DNA of 64,000 bases from Pseudaminobacter soli (ex Li et al. 2025). GTDB lineage: Bacteria; Pseudomonadota; Alphaproteobacteria; Rhizobiales; Rhizobiaceae. The first letter of the stretch is position 1; each line of letters opens with the position of its first letter. Shown one piece after another: positions 1 to 7,420 of this stretch. The translations under genes and the position numbers were made by a program. Where the stretch lies: NCBI RefSeq assembly GCF_003012705.1, contig NZ_PXYL01000011.1, positions 124,001 to 188,000 of the forward strand. The letters run 5' to 3'. The notes under the pieces are model-generated. The model was not told the origin of the DNA. It did not search any database and saw only the letters and a list, made by a program, of their open reading frames with translations.

Positions 1-732
1 AAATCGCAGTCGAGCCACATCCAGGCCGCGCTTCCTCCTGGCTTTACCGACATACTGAAAGGCGCAGGCTTGCTCGGTGACATAGCGGCCCCGCCGCCAC
101 CGCGTGCCGCAGCGACGACAGCGACGAGTCCGACGGTGGACATCCAGGCCCAGCGGGCGGCTGCAGCGCAACAAGCGCCCTCTTCATCGGCCAACTGGCT
201 GTGGGTCATCCCTGCCATCCTGATTGCGGGTGGTGCATGGTGGTGGTTTGGCGAGAGGAACCAGCCGGCAGGACCTCAGGTCGCCCAGCAGCAGCCCACA
301 ACCGAGCCGCACCAAGGCGTTGATCCTGGAATGACCGCGGGAATTCCGGGAGGCGATTTGAAGACGCGCGCCACGCAGGCCCTGGCCGCGCTAAACGCCG
401 TACCCGGCGGCTCCGACATCGCCAAACAGACTGCCACGGCGCTCGATACCGTGAAGACTTCGCTGAGTCAGGTATCGGATGCGGCGAGCGCTCAGACCGC
501 AGTGCCCAAGCTGCAGGAGGCTGATGCCGAACTTGGCAAGGTCAACGGTCTGGCCGCGCAGTTGCCCGCCACGGGGCGCACCGCCCTTGCCACGCTGATC
601 TCGGCCAACCTGCCGACGATCAATGCCGAGCTCGACAAGGTGCTGGCGCTTCCCGGCGTCGAGCCGATCCTCAAGCAGCCGGTCGACACTCTGCGGAGCA
701 ACCTCGAAACTTTGTCCAAGGCTCCGGCCTGA
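1..732 (+). CDS. DUF937-type membrane protein, C-terminal part (5' end outside window)
   Basis: The frame is open from the first base, so the gene starts upstream. The visible part begins with a short helical stretch (SHIQAALPPGF) typical of the end of a DUF937/YidB-like domain. A proline/alanine-rich linker follows, then one membrane segment (WLWVIPAILIAGGAWWWFG) and a C-terminal domain of about 120 residues with regularly spaced alanine and leucine, probably helical. DUF937 proteins have no settled biochemical role. The single membrane span places the tail on one side of the inner membrane. The family call rests on the remembered layout of DUF937 domain, linker, membrane helix and tail, and the diagnostic N-terminal domain is mostly missing. 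Confidence 0.6.
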   Translation, partial: KSQSSHIQAALPPGFTDILKGAGLLGDIAAPPPPRAAATTATSPTVDIQAQRAAAAQQAPSSSANWLWVIPAILIAGGAWWWFGERNQPAGPQVAQQQPTTEPHQGVDPGMTAGIPGGDLKTRATQALAALNAVPGGSDIAKQTATALDTVKTSLSQVSDAASAQTAVPKLQEADAELGKVNGLAAQLPATGRTALATLISANLPTINAELDKVLALPGVEPILKQPVDTLRSNLETLSKAPA

Positions 733-1207
733 CGTTCATTTCGGTTTGCTCGGCCTGACCGCCGGGCAAACCGACGCTTTCGGTTTGGTTGTCGCAAGGA
801 CTGTTGTCTAAACGTGACCTGCAGATTGCGAATAGCCGGCCAAGACATTGGACCGGCCACGTTGGGTTGCATCTTTTCTTTCGTGCCGGTATTGAACTTG
901 GCGTCAACTCATTCAAGAAGGAGGGCTGCGCGTGAATACGTTATTCCGGCACGACCGCCAGCGCGGCCCCGTTCATGCCCTGCGGATGCGTCTGCAGGGC
1001 TGATCAGAGACCGTCTTTTCAGACAAATCTTCCTGGTCTGCCCTGAGTGGTAGCGTGCCGCCGAGCCTGCTGGCTCGGCGAAACGCAAATCAATCAGAAA
1101 TCAACCGAGCCATGACGGCCTGCGCCCAAGGAACAAGAGCAGGTCGAAGCAGCCCGAACCGCGAGTGGTTCCGCTGCCAAAACGCTCGGCAAGACCAGAG
1201 AACGACC
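733..1207 (+). promoter_or_regulatory. Long gene-free leader upstream of the ABC-F gene
   Basis: These 475 bases have no convincing full-size gene. They contain a short open frame at 932-1003 behind an AAGGAGG ribosome site (918-924). One hairpin overlaps the end of that frame (GCCCTGC at 977-983 with GCAGGGC at 994-1000). A second GCCCTG at 1040-1045 could compete for the same GCAGGGC arm. A perfect 9-bp stem with a 4-base loop lies at 1059-1080 and is not followed by a T-run. A short frame plus alternative hairpins ahead of an ABC-F gene resembles leaders that control antibiotic-responsive ABC-F genes. That function is inference only. Confidence 0.4.
932..1003 (+). CDS. Candidate 23-residue leader peptide
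   Basis: A GTG start at 932 lies seven bases after a near-perfect AAGGAGG. The frame reads MNTLFRHDRQRGPV and ends at TGA 1001-1003. It is arginine-rich and has no recognisable domain. Its last codons form the hairpin 977-1000, so ribosome position on this frame would decide whether that hairpin forms. It could be a regulatory peptide for the ABC-F gene 200 bases downstream, or a chance frame. Confidence 0.35.
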   Translation: MNTLFRHDRQRGPVHALRMRLQG

Positions 1208-2737
1208 ATGGCTTTGATCAATGCCCGCAATCTCGGCATCACCCTCGGTGCGCCGCTCTTTTCGAACCTAAATTTTGCTGTCGAAGCAGGCGACCGCCTC
1301 GGCCTCATCGCCGCCAACGGTCGTGGAAAATCCACGCTGCTGAGATGCATTGCCGGCAGCCTTGAGCCGACCGCCGGCGAGATCACCCGCTCCCGCGGCC
1401 TGCGTGTCGGCCATGTCGAGCAGGATGTTCCGGCAGGCCTGTTGGCTACGCCATTTTACGACGCCGTCCATCAGGCGCTTCCGGCCGAACAGGCCGAAAC
1501 GGAGGCCTGGCGCGTCGATGTCGTGCTGGCTTCGCTCGACGTGCCGCAGGATTTCTATCGGCGCCCGCTCGGCAAGCTGAGCGGCGGCTGGCAGCGCCTG
1601 GCGTTGCTCGCGCGCGTCTGGGTCACGGAGCCCGACGTACTGCTGCTCGACGAGCCGACCAACCATCTCGACCTTGCCCGCATCAGCCAGCTCGAGGAAT
1701 GGCTGACCGCATTGCCGCGCGACGTGCCGGTTGTGATGTCGAGCCACGACCGCGCCTTTCTCGACGCCACGACGAACCGAACGTTGTTTCTGAGGCCCGA
1801 GCAGTCGCAGGGCTTTTCGTTGCCCTATAGCCGGGCGCGGGAAGCGTTGGACGAAATCGATGCCGCGGACGAGCGCAAGTTTCAGCGCGACATGAAGACC
1901 GCGCAGCAACTGCGCCGCCAGGCGGCCAAGCTCAACAATATCGGCATCAACTCCGGCAGCGATCTTCTGGTTGTGAAGACCAAGCAGTTGAAGCAGCGGG
2001 CGGAGCGGCTGGAAGACGCCGCGCGCCCGGCGCATCAGGAGCGATCCGCCGGTGCGATAAAACTCACCAATCGCGGCACGCATGCCAAGGTGCTGGTGAC
2101 GTTGGACGATGCGGCGGTCGAGACGCCGGACGGGACGCTACTGTTCAAGACCGGCAAGCGCTGGATCTGCCAGGGCGACCGCATCGTCCTGCTTGGCCGC
2201 AACGGCGCCGGCAAGTCGCGACTCGTGAGTTTGATCCGAAAGGCCATCACCGAGGCCGGTTCGGTTCCCGATACACTCAGGGCGACGCCCTCGGTGGTGC
2301 TGGGCTATGCCGACCAGGCGCTGGCTGATCTTCGCGACGACGATACGCCGCTGGCCATGATCGGCCGGCGCTTCGACATCGGCGACCAACGCGCGCGATC
2401 ATTGCTGGCCGGGGCAGGGGTGAATGTCGACATGCAGGACCGGCCGATCGGCAGGCTCTCCGGCGGGCAGCGGGCCCGGCTCGGCATGCTCGCGCTGCGC
2501 CTTGCCAACCCAAATTTCTATCTCCTCGACGAGCCGACCAACCATCTCGATATCGATGGGCAGGAGACGCTGGAGACGGAGTTGCTGGAACGCGAGGCGA
2601 GTTGCCTCTTGGTGTCGCACGACCGCAGCTTCGTTCGCGCGGTGGGCAATCGCTTCTGGCTGATCGACAAGCGACGTCTGGTCGAAGTGGATGGGCCGGA
2701 AGAGTTCTTCGTGTCGGTTGCCGCAATGCGAGAGTAG
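1208..2737 (+). CDS. ABC-F family ATP-binding protein
   Basis: A 509-residue protein with two fused nucleotide-binding domains and no membrane segment, as in ABC-F proteins, which act on the ribosome in translation or drug protection rather than in transport. Domain 1 has Walker A ANGRGKST (36-43), signature LSGGWQR (124-130) and Walker B LLLDEPTNHLD (145-155). Domain 2 has Walker A GRNGAGKS (330-337), signature LSGGQRA (418-424) and LLDEPTNHLD (439-448). The linker around 215-280 is charged and partly helical. I chose ATG 1208 because the family fold begins there (MALINARNLGI). The frame stays open upstream to 1055, but those residues look unlike any domain. Which ABC-F subgroup it belongs to cannot be told by eye. 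A convergent hairpin follows at 2748. Confidence 0.9.
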   Translation: MALINARNLGITLGAPLFSNLNFAVEAGDRLGLIAANGRGKSTLLRCIAGSLEPTAGEITRSRGLRVGHVEQDVPAGLLATPFYDAVHQALPAEQAETEAWRVDVVLASLDVPQDFYRRPLGKLSGGWQRLALLARVWVTEPDVLLLDEPTNHLDLARISQLEEWLTALPRDVPVVMSSHDRAFLDATTNRTLFLRPEQSQGFSLPYSRAREALDEIDAADERKFQRDMKTAQQLRRQAAKLNNIGINSGSDLLVVKTKQLKQRAERLEDAARPAHQERSAGAIKLTNRGTHAKVLVTLDDAAVETPDGTLLFKTGKRWICQGDRIVLLGRNGAGKSRLVSLIRKAITEAGSVPDTLRATPSVVLGYADQALADLRDDDTPLAMIGRRFDIGDQRARSLLAGAGVNVDMQDRPIGRLSGGQRARLGMLALRLANPNFYLLDEPTNHLDIDGQETLETELLEREASCLLVSHDRSFVRAVGNRFWLIDKRRLVEVDGPEEFFVSVAAMRE

Positions 2738-2747
2738 ATGAGAAAAT

Positions 2748-2795
2748 GATTCCGGATCGGCGGCCAAGCCGCTGATCCGGAATCGGATTTTTGCC
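2748..2795. terminator. Bidirectional hairpin terminator
   Basis: A perfect 11-bp inverted repeat (GATTCCGGATC at 2748-2758 with GATCCGGAATC at 2774-2784) encloses a GC-rich loop and is followed by GGATTTTT. It sits between two convergent genes and can serve both. The arm sequence is also reminiscent of dispersed hairpins in Mesorhizobium genomes. Confidence 0.7.
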
Positions 2796-4013
2796 CTATG
2801 GGAACAGCGGCTCCTGAGTCATCTGCAGGTGCAACTCCGTGCCGGTCCAGGGATGCGCTTGGCACACCGCTTCGTCCAGCTCGACGCCGAGGCCGGGTTC
2901 CTTCGACGGGATGACGTTGCCGTCCTGCCATTCGATCTTCTTCTTGAGCAGCTTTTCGTGGAAGCCGTCCCACTGCTTCAGAGACTCGAGGATGAGGAAG
3001 TTGGGCAGGGTCGTCGCAAGCTGGATGTTGGCGGCGCCTACGATCGGCCCGCAATAGCAATGCGGCGCGATCTGGATGTGGTAGGCCTCGGCCATGGCCG
3101 CGATCTTCTTGGTTTCGTGAATGCCGCCAGAACGGCCGAGATCCGGCTGCAGGATGGTGGCGGCGCGGTTTTCGATGACGCGGGCGAATTCGAACTTGGT
3201 CGTCAGCCGCTCGCCTGTCGCGATGGGGATCGACGTGCCGCGCGCAACCTGCGCCATCACTTCCGGCATGTCCGGTGGCACTGGTTCCTCGAACCACAGC
3301 GGATCGTAGGGTTCGATGGCCTTGGCCATGCGCAGCGCGCCCGATGCCGTGAACTGGCCATGCGTGCCGAACAGAATGTCAGCGCGGTCGCCGACCGCCT
3401 CACGGATCGCCTTCAGCATGCGTGCCGACAGGTCGATGTCGATAAGGCGTGGCTGGTGGCCGTCGAAGGCGGTGTAGGGGCCGGCGGGGTCGAGCTTCAC
3501 CCCGTTGAAACCCTGCTCGACATAGGCGAGCGCGCATTCGGCGGCGAGGTCCGGATCGTTGTAGACGTTCTTGTCGGGATTGTCGGCCTCGGCCGGTACG
3601 GCGCTGCCGGTGGTGGGATAGAGATAGGTGTATGAGCGCAGCGCCTCGTGTACCTGGCCGCCGAGCAGCTTGTAGACTGGCTTGTTCGCTTCCTTGCCGA
3701 TGATGTCCCAGCAGGCAATTTCCAGCGCCGAAAAACAGCCCATGACGGAAATGTCCGGGCGCTGCGAGAAGCCGGAGGAATAGGCGCGGCGGAAGAAGGT
3801 TTCGATGTCGTGCGGATCACGCCCGACCAGGTAGCGCTCGGCGAGGTCCTCGATCATGCGGGCGGTGACATGCGGACCGAATGTGGCGTTATAGGCCTCG
3901 CCATAGCCGACCACGTTGCTGTCGGTCGTGAGCTTGACGAAGATAAAATAGCGCCCGCCGATGCCCGGCGGCGGATTGCCCACGACGAAGGTTTTTACGT
4001 CGGTGATTTTCAT
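2796..4013 (-). CDS. Mandelate racemase/muconate lactonizing enzyme family (enolase superfamily)
   Basis: A 405-residue enolase-superfamily protein, probably a sugar-acid dehydratase or isomerase. The N-terminal capping domain covers about 1-125 and the barrel about 145-380. Visible active-site elements are K173 (GVKLDP), the FGTHGQ strand (215-220), EEP (242-244), GE at 267-268 and APHC with H318. In relatives the first metal ligand is an Asp two residues before the His (DxH). Here that place is Gly216 (GTH), so the metal site is atypical. The substrate cannot be read from sequence. The start ATG overlaps the stop of the upstream GMC oxidoreductase gene (ATGA at 4010-4013), so the two are translationally coupled and probably act on one carbohydrate or polyol pathway. 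Confidence 0.85.
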   Translation of the reverse strand: MKITDVKTFVVGNPPPGIGGRYFIFVKLTTDSNVVGYGEAYNATFGPHVTARMIEDLAERYLVGRDPHDIETFFRRAYSSGFSQRPDISVMGCFSALEIACWDIIGKEANKPVYKLLGGQVHEALRSYTYLYPTTGSAVPAEADNPDKNVYNDPDLAAECALAYVEQGFNGVKLDPAGPYTAFDGHQPRLIDIDLSARMLKAIREAVGDRADILFGTHGQFTASGALRMAKAIEPYDPLWFEEPVPPDMPEVMAQVARGTSIPIATGERLTTKFEFARVIENRAATILQPDLGRSGGIHETKKIAAMAEAYHIQIAPHCYCGPIVGAANIQLATTLPNFLILESLKQWDGFHEKLLKKKIEWQDGNVIPSKEPGLGVELDEAVCQAHPWTGTELHLQMTQEPLFP

Positions 4014-5626
4014 GGGTGGTCCTCCAAAATCATCTCCGCGCCCTTCCAGCCGGTCATGATGGAAGCTGCGTTGGTGTTGCCGCTAATGTTGTCGGGGAAG
4101 ATCGAGGCGTCGACGATGCGCAAGCCCGCCAGGCCGTGCACCTTGAGGCGCGGATCGACCACGGACTGCGAAGCGTCCGGTCCCATGCGGCAGGTGGAGA
4201 CGGGGTGATAGACCGTGCCGCTGCGCTTGCGGAAATCGGCGATCAGCTCGTCGTCGCCCACGCATTTCGGGCCGGGCAACACCTCTTCCGTAATGACCTC
4301 GCTCATTGCCGGCATCGACGCGATCTTGCGCACGAATTTTACGGCCGCCAGCATTTCGGCGACGTCTGTCTCGGTGGAATAGCCGTTGGGCACGATCTTC
4401 GGATAGTCGAGCGCATTGCGCGAGCGGATCATGATCGAGCCGCGGCTCGACGGCCGGCAGTTCGATAGGCCGATGGAGAAGCCCGGCCATGGATCGGGCG
4501 TCAGGATGGGGCGCTCGCCGGGCTTGGGCAGAACGGTCGAGAATGCCTGGAAATAGAGCTGCATGTTAGGGCGCGTCTGGCCCGCATCGGTGCGGAAGAA
4601 GCCGCCGCCCTGGTTCATGCTCATCGACAGTGGCCCGGTGCGCAGAAGCAGATATTGCATGCCGACCAGCATCTTGCCCCACCAGGGGCGCAGGGTCTGG
4701 TTCAGCGTCGGCAGGCGGCCCTTATAGGTGTAGTTGATGCCGAGGTGGTCCTGCAGATTGGCGCCGACATGGGCGTTGGCGTGTACCACCGGAATGCCGA
4801 GGTTTTTCAAGAGATCGGCCGGGCCGACGCCGGAAAGCTGCAGGAGCTGCGGCGTGTTGACCGAGCCGCCGCACAGCACTACCTCGCGACCGGCGCGCGC
4901 AGTGATCGTGCGGCCATGCTTCAGATATTCGATACCGACCGCGCGGGTGCCCTCGAACAGGATTCTTGTTGCCAGCGCGTTGGTGACGACGCGGATATTG
5001 GCGCGCTTCATCGCCGGGCGTAGGAAGGCGCGGGCGGCGGACCAGCGGCGGCCGCTCTTGGTGTTGATCTGATAAACGCCGACGCCCTCCTGGGCAGCGC
5101 CGTTAAAATCCTGATTGAGGGCGAGGCCTGCCTGCTGCCCGGCCTTCAGGAAGCGGTGGGTGAGGGGATGCACGCGGCTGCGATTGTCGGTCACGTGGAT
5201 CGGGCCGCCGCGCCCGCGCCATTCGTCGGTACCGGCCTCGTTGTCCTCGATCGCCTTGAAGATTGGCAGGAGGTCGTCAAAACCCCAGCCGGTGTTGCCG
5301 GCCGCTGCCCAGCCATCAAAGTCCTCGCGCTGGCCGCGGATCCAGACCATGGCGTTGATCGAGCTCGAGCCGCCGAGCAGTTTTCCACGCGGCCAGTGGT
5401 CGGCATTGCCGGCAAGACCTGGGTCGGGTTCGGTCTTGTAGTTCCAGTTTACCGCCGGGTCGAAGAAGGTCTTGCCGTAGCCCAGCGGCATCTGCACGAA
5501 GAAGCGACGGTCGGTGCCACCTGCCTCCAGTACCAGCACCGAGAAGCGCCCGCTGGCCGACAGTTTTTCCGCAACCACAGAGCCTGCGGAGCCGGAGCCG
5601 ACGACAATGAAATCATAGTCTTGCAT
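4010..5626 (-). CDS. GMC family FAD oxidoreductase (choline dehydrogenase-like)
   Basis: A 538-residue GMC oxidoreductase. The N-terminus carries the FAD dinucleotide motif GSGSAGS (about residues 10-16), then the GMC signature around PRGKLLGGSSSINAMV. The C-terminus carries HPVSTCRMG and the GNTNAAS segment, which hold the catalytic His/Asn pair of the family. It oxidises an alcohol or sugar to an aldehyde, ketone or acid with FAD. The exact substrate is open, and a choline dehydrogenase label would over-reach because there is no betaine gene nearby. ATG 5626 was chosen because the Rossmann fold starts at once (MQDYDFIVVG). The frame extends 21 codons upstream without motif support. It is first gene of a two-gene operon with the enolase-superfamily gene. 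Confidence 0.85.
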   Translation of the reverse strand: MQDYDFIVVGSGSAGSVVAEKLSASGRFSVLVLEAGGTDRRFFVQMPLGYGKTFFDPAVNWNYKTEPDPGLAGNADHWPRGKLLGGSSSINAMVWIRGQREDFDGWAAAGNTGWGFDDLLPIFKAIEDNEAGTDEWRGRGGPIHVTDNRSRVHPLTHRFLKAGQQAGLALNQDFNGAAQEGVGVYQINTKSGRRWSAARAFLRPAMKRANIRVVTNALATRILFEGTRAVGIEYLKHGRTITARAGREVVLCGGSVNTPQLLQLSGVGPADLLKNLGIPVVHANAHVGANLQDHLGINYTYKGRLPTLNQTLRPWWGKMLVGMQYLLLRTGPLSMSMNQGGGFFRTDAGQTRPNMQLYFQAFSTVLPKPGERPILTPDPWPGFSIGLSNCRPSSRGSIMIRSRNALDYPKIVPNGYSTETDVAEMLAAVKFVRKIASMPAMSEVITEEVLPGPKCVGDDELIADFRKRSGTVYHPVSTCRMGPDASQSVVDPRLKVHGLAGLRIVDASIFPDNISGNTNAASIMTGWKGAEMILEDHP

Positions 5627-5818
5627 GGGAAACGAAAGACCGTCCGCGAACTGGCTGAAGTATCGATTCAAGCCTAGACCCCGTTCCACCGCCTCGGCCT
5701 ATGGGCGACCGGCATGGCCTGTGAAAAAAGCGACGGGCGAAAATGTCACTCGTGCCCAAAACTTGCCCAACGCGGCTGCAACTGCCATCCATGCAGGAGA
5801 TGTTTTCGGAGATTCCAG

Positions 5819-6211
5819 ATGCCCCATTTCGCAGACGGCAAGCCGACGGGCGAGCTTACCTTGCGCACGCTGGCGATGCCGGCCGATGCCAACGCCGCCG
5901 GTGACATCTTTGGCGGCTGGGTGATGGCGCAGATGGACCTTGCCTGCGGCATCCGCGCCGCCGAACGCGCCAAGGGCCGCGTCGTGACGGCGGCGGTGAA
6001 GGAAATGTCCTTCGCCAAGCCGATGAAGATCGGCGACACGCTGTGCATCTACACCCATGTCACGCGCGTGGGCCGCACCTCGATGACGCTGAAAGTCGAA
6101 GCCTGGGCGCAGCGCTATCTCACCGACCTGATGGAACGGGTGACCGACGCGGATTTCGTCATGGTGGCGCTGGACGGCGAGGGCAAGCCGAAGCCTGTAC
6201 CGGTGGAATGA
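5819..6211 (+). CDS. Acyl-CoA thioesterase, hot-dog fold (YciA-like)
   Basis: A 130-residue single hot-dog protein. The conserved block MPADANAAGDIFGGWVMAQMD near residues 15-35 has the Asn/Asp-xx-Gly-xx-hGGW pattern of YciA/acyl-CoA hydrolase family thioesterases, with the catalytic acidic residue in GDIFGG. These enzymes cleave acyl-CoA to free acid and CoA in the cytoplasm. ATG 5819 is chosen because the family N-terminus begins there. Further upstream the frame is rich in Cys and Arg and looks non-coding. It is divergent from the GMC/enolase operon and convergent with the HxlR regulator, so it appears to be a single-gene unit. Confidence 0.85.
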   Translation: MPHFADGKPTGELTLRTLAMPADANAAGDIFGGWVMAQMDLACGIRAAERAKGRVVTAAVKEMSFAKPMKIGDTLCIYTHVTRVGRTSMTLKVEAWAQRYLTDLMERVTDADFVMVALDGEGKPKPVPVE

Positions 6212-6226
6212 AGCTTTTAGGACCGA

Positions 6227-6601
6227 CTAAGCCTTCGCATTCGCCAGATCGAATTTCATCCGCGCCTCGGTCACGCGCGCGGTGTTCTTGCGCGCCCATT
6301 CGCCCAGCGCGGTGACCGGCACCAGAAGCTCGTGACCAAGGTCGGTGAGTTCGTAGTCGACCCGTGGGGGGATGGTGGGGAAGACCGTGCGCGTGACGAA
6401 GCCGTCGCGCTCCAATCCGCGTAGCGTCGTGGTCAGCATCTTCTGCGAGATGCCGCCGATGATGTGGCGCAACTCGTTGAAGCGCATGGGGCCGTCACCC
6501 AGCCGGCTGACGACAAGCACGGTCCATTTGTCGCCCACGCGCTGCAGGATATCGCTGACGGCCCGGCAGTCCTCGGTGTTGTGCAGGTGCCTAGGTTTCA
6601 A
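6227..6601 (-). CDS. HxlR family transcriptional regulator
   Basis: A 124-residue winged-helix regulator of the HxlR type. Diagnostic features are the N-terminal DCRAVSDILQRVGDKWTVLV block with a Cys at residue 12, the recognition region MRFNELRHIIGGISQKML, and the wing DGFVTRTVFPTIPPRVDYELT. The start is TTG at 6601, placed seven bases after a perfect AAGGAGG, and no ATG fits. HxlR/YodB proteins often sense electrophiles or quinones through the N-terminal Cys and repress a neighbouring oxidoreductase. Here the divergent neighbour is an FMN reductase, which fits that scheme. A palindrome lies between them (6649-6665). Confidence 0.9.
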   Translation of the reverse strand: MKPRHLHNTEDCRAVSDILQRVGDKWTVLVVSRLGDGPMRFNELRHIIGGISQKMLTTTLRGLERDGFVTRTVFPTIPPRVDYELTDLGHELLVPVTALGEWARKNTARVTEARMKFDLANAKA

Positions 6602-6648
6602 AAAAGTGCCTCCTTGTGCGGCGTTTTCTAGGTCACTTATATAGTCTC

Positions 6649-6665
6649 GGTATCCATTGGTTACC
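6649..6665. promoter_or_regulatory. Candidate HxlR operator
   Basis: An inverted repeat GGTATCC-ATT-GGTTACC with one mismatch between arms lies in the 88-base gap between the divergent regulator and reductase genes. It is 24 bases upstream of the reductase start. Its position suits a repressor that controls the reductase and possibly itself. No HxlR consensus was tested. Confidence 0.5.
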
Positions 6666-6689
6666 AGATTTCAAAAGGAGACAAATACG

Positions 6690-7292
6690 ATGTCCAAGCC
6701 CAAAATCGGCGTAGTCGTCGGCTCCACGCGAGCGACGCGTTTCGCCGACAAGCCCGTCGAATGGTTCGTCAGTCTGGCCAAGGCGCGCGGCGATGTCGAG
6801 GTCGAAGTGATCGACCTGCGCGACTATCCGCTGCCCTTCTTCGATGAGGCCGTTTCTCCGGCATGGGGCCCTTCGCAGAGCCAGGTCGCGCGCAAGTTCC
6901 AGGAGAAGGTCGCTTCGCTCGACGGCTTCGTCTTCACCGCCGCCGAATACAATCACGGCCCGACCGCCGTGCTGAAGAACGCGCTCGACTACGCCTACAA
7001 CGAATGGAACAAGAAGCCGGCCGGCTTCATCGGCTATGGCGGCGTCGGTGGTGCGCGCGCCGTGGAGCAGCTGCGCATGCATGCGGTCGAGTTGCAGATG
7101 GCGCCGACCAAGACGGCGGTTCACATCGTGTGGGGCGATTTCCTTGCCATCAGGGAGGGCAAGAAGATCGAGGAATTCGAACACATCAACCAGGCCGGCA
7201 AGGCGCTGCTGGACGAAACCGTCTGGTGGGCCAAGGCGCTCAAAGCCGCTCGCGAGGCCGATGCGGCCGCAGCCGCAACGAAGGCTGCCTGA
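6690..7292 (+). CDS. NADPH-dependent FMN reductase / quinone reductase family
   Basis: A 200-residue flavodoxin-like protein. The N-terminal phosphate-binding loop reads GSTRATRFADK (about 11-21). The second flavin-contact motif is the AAEYNHGPTAVLKNALDY segment (about 84-101), typical of the NADPH-dependent FMN reductase/azoreductase family, and GYGGVGGARA follows. It reduces FMN or quinones with NAD(P)H. The start follows AAAAGGAGACAAATACG, a good ribosome site. The last 20 residues are alanine-rich and probably disordered. Pairing with a divergent HxlR regulator suggests induction by quinones, nitro-aromatics or oxidative stress. Confidence 0.85.
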   Translation: MSKPKIGVVVGSTRATRFADKPVEWFVSLAKARGDVEVEVIDLRDYPLPFFDEAVSPAWGPSQSQVARKFQEKVASLDGFVFTAAEYNHGPTAVLKNALDYAYNEWNKKPAGFIGYGGVGGARAVEQLRMHAVELQMAPTKTAVHIVWGDFLAIREGKKIEEFEHINQAGKALLDETVWWAKALKAAREADAAAAATKAA

Positions 7293-7322
7293 GCAGCCAG
7301 GACATTTCCTCCCAGGGACGGG

Positions 7323-7346
7323 CAGGGCGGCAGCGATGCCGCCCTG
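7323..7346 (+). terminator. Hairpin terminator candidate
   Basis: A perfect 9-bp stem (CAGGGCGGC with GCCGCCCTG) with a 6-base loop lies 30 bases after the FMN reductase stop. Only a weak T-rich tail (TGCTTTA) follows. Confidence 0.5.
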
Positions 7347-7420
7347 TGCTTTATCCGGGACAGGTCAGATTCTGATTCATGTCGTGACGGCAAGACCTTG
7401 AAGCGGCTTGCTTAACGGCG

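Noticed and set aside
1055-1207. N-terminal extension of the ABC-F gene
   Set aside because: Open in frame but Arg/Ser-rich and unlike the family; the fold begins at ATG 1208.
4010-5626. Naming the GMC enzyme betA (choline dehydrogenase)
   Set aside because: No betaine aldehyde dehydrogenase or choline regulator is adjacent, and GMC enzymes cannot be separated by these motifs.
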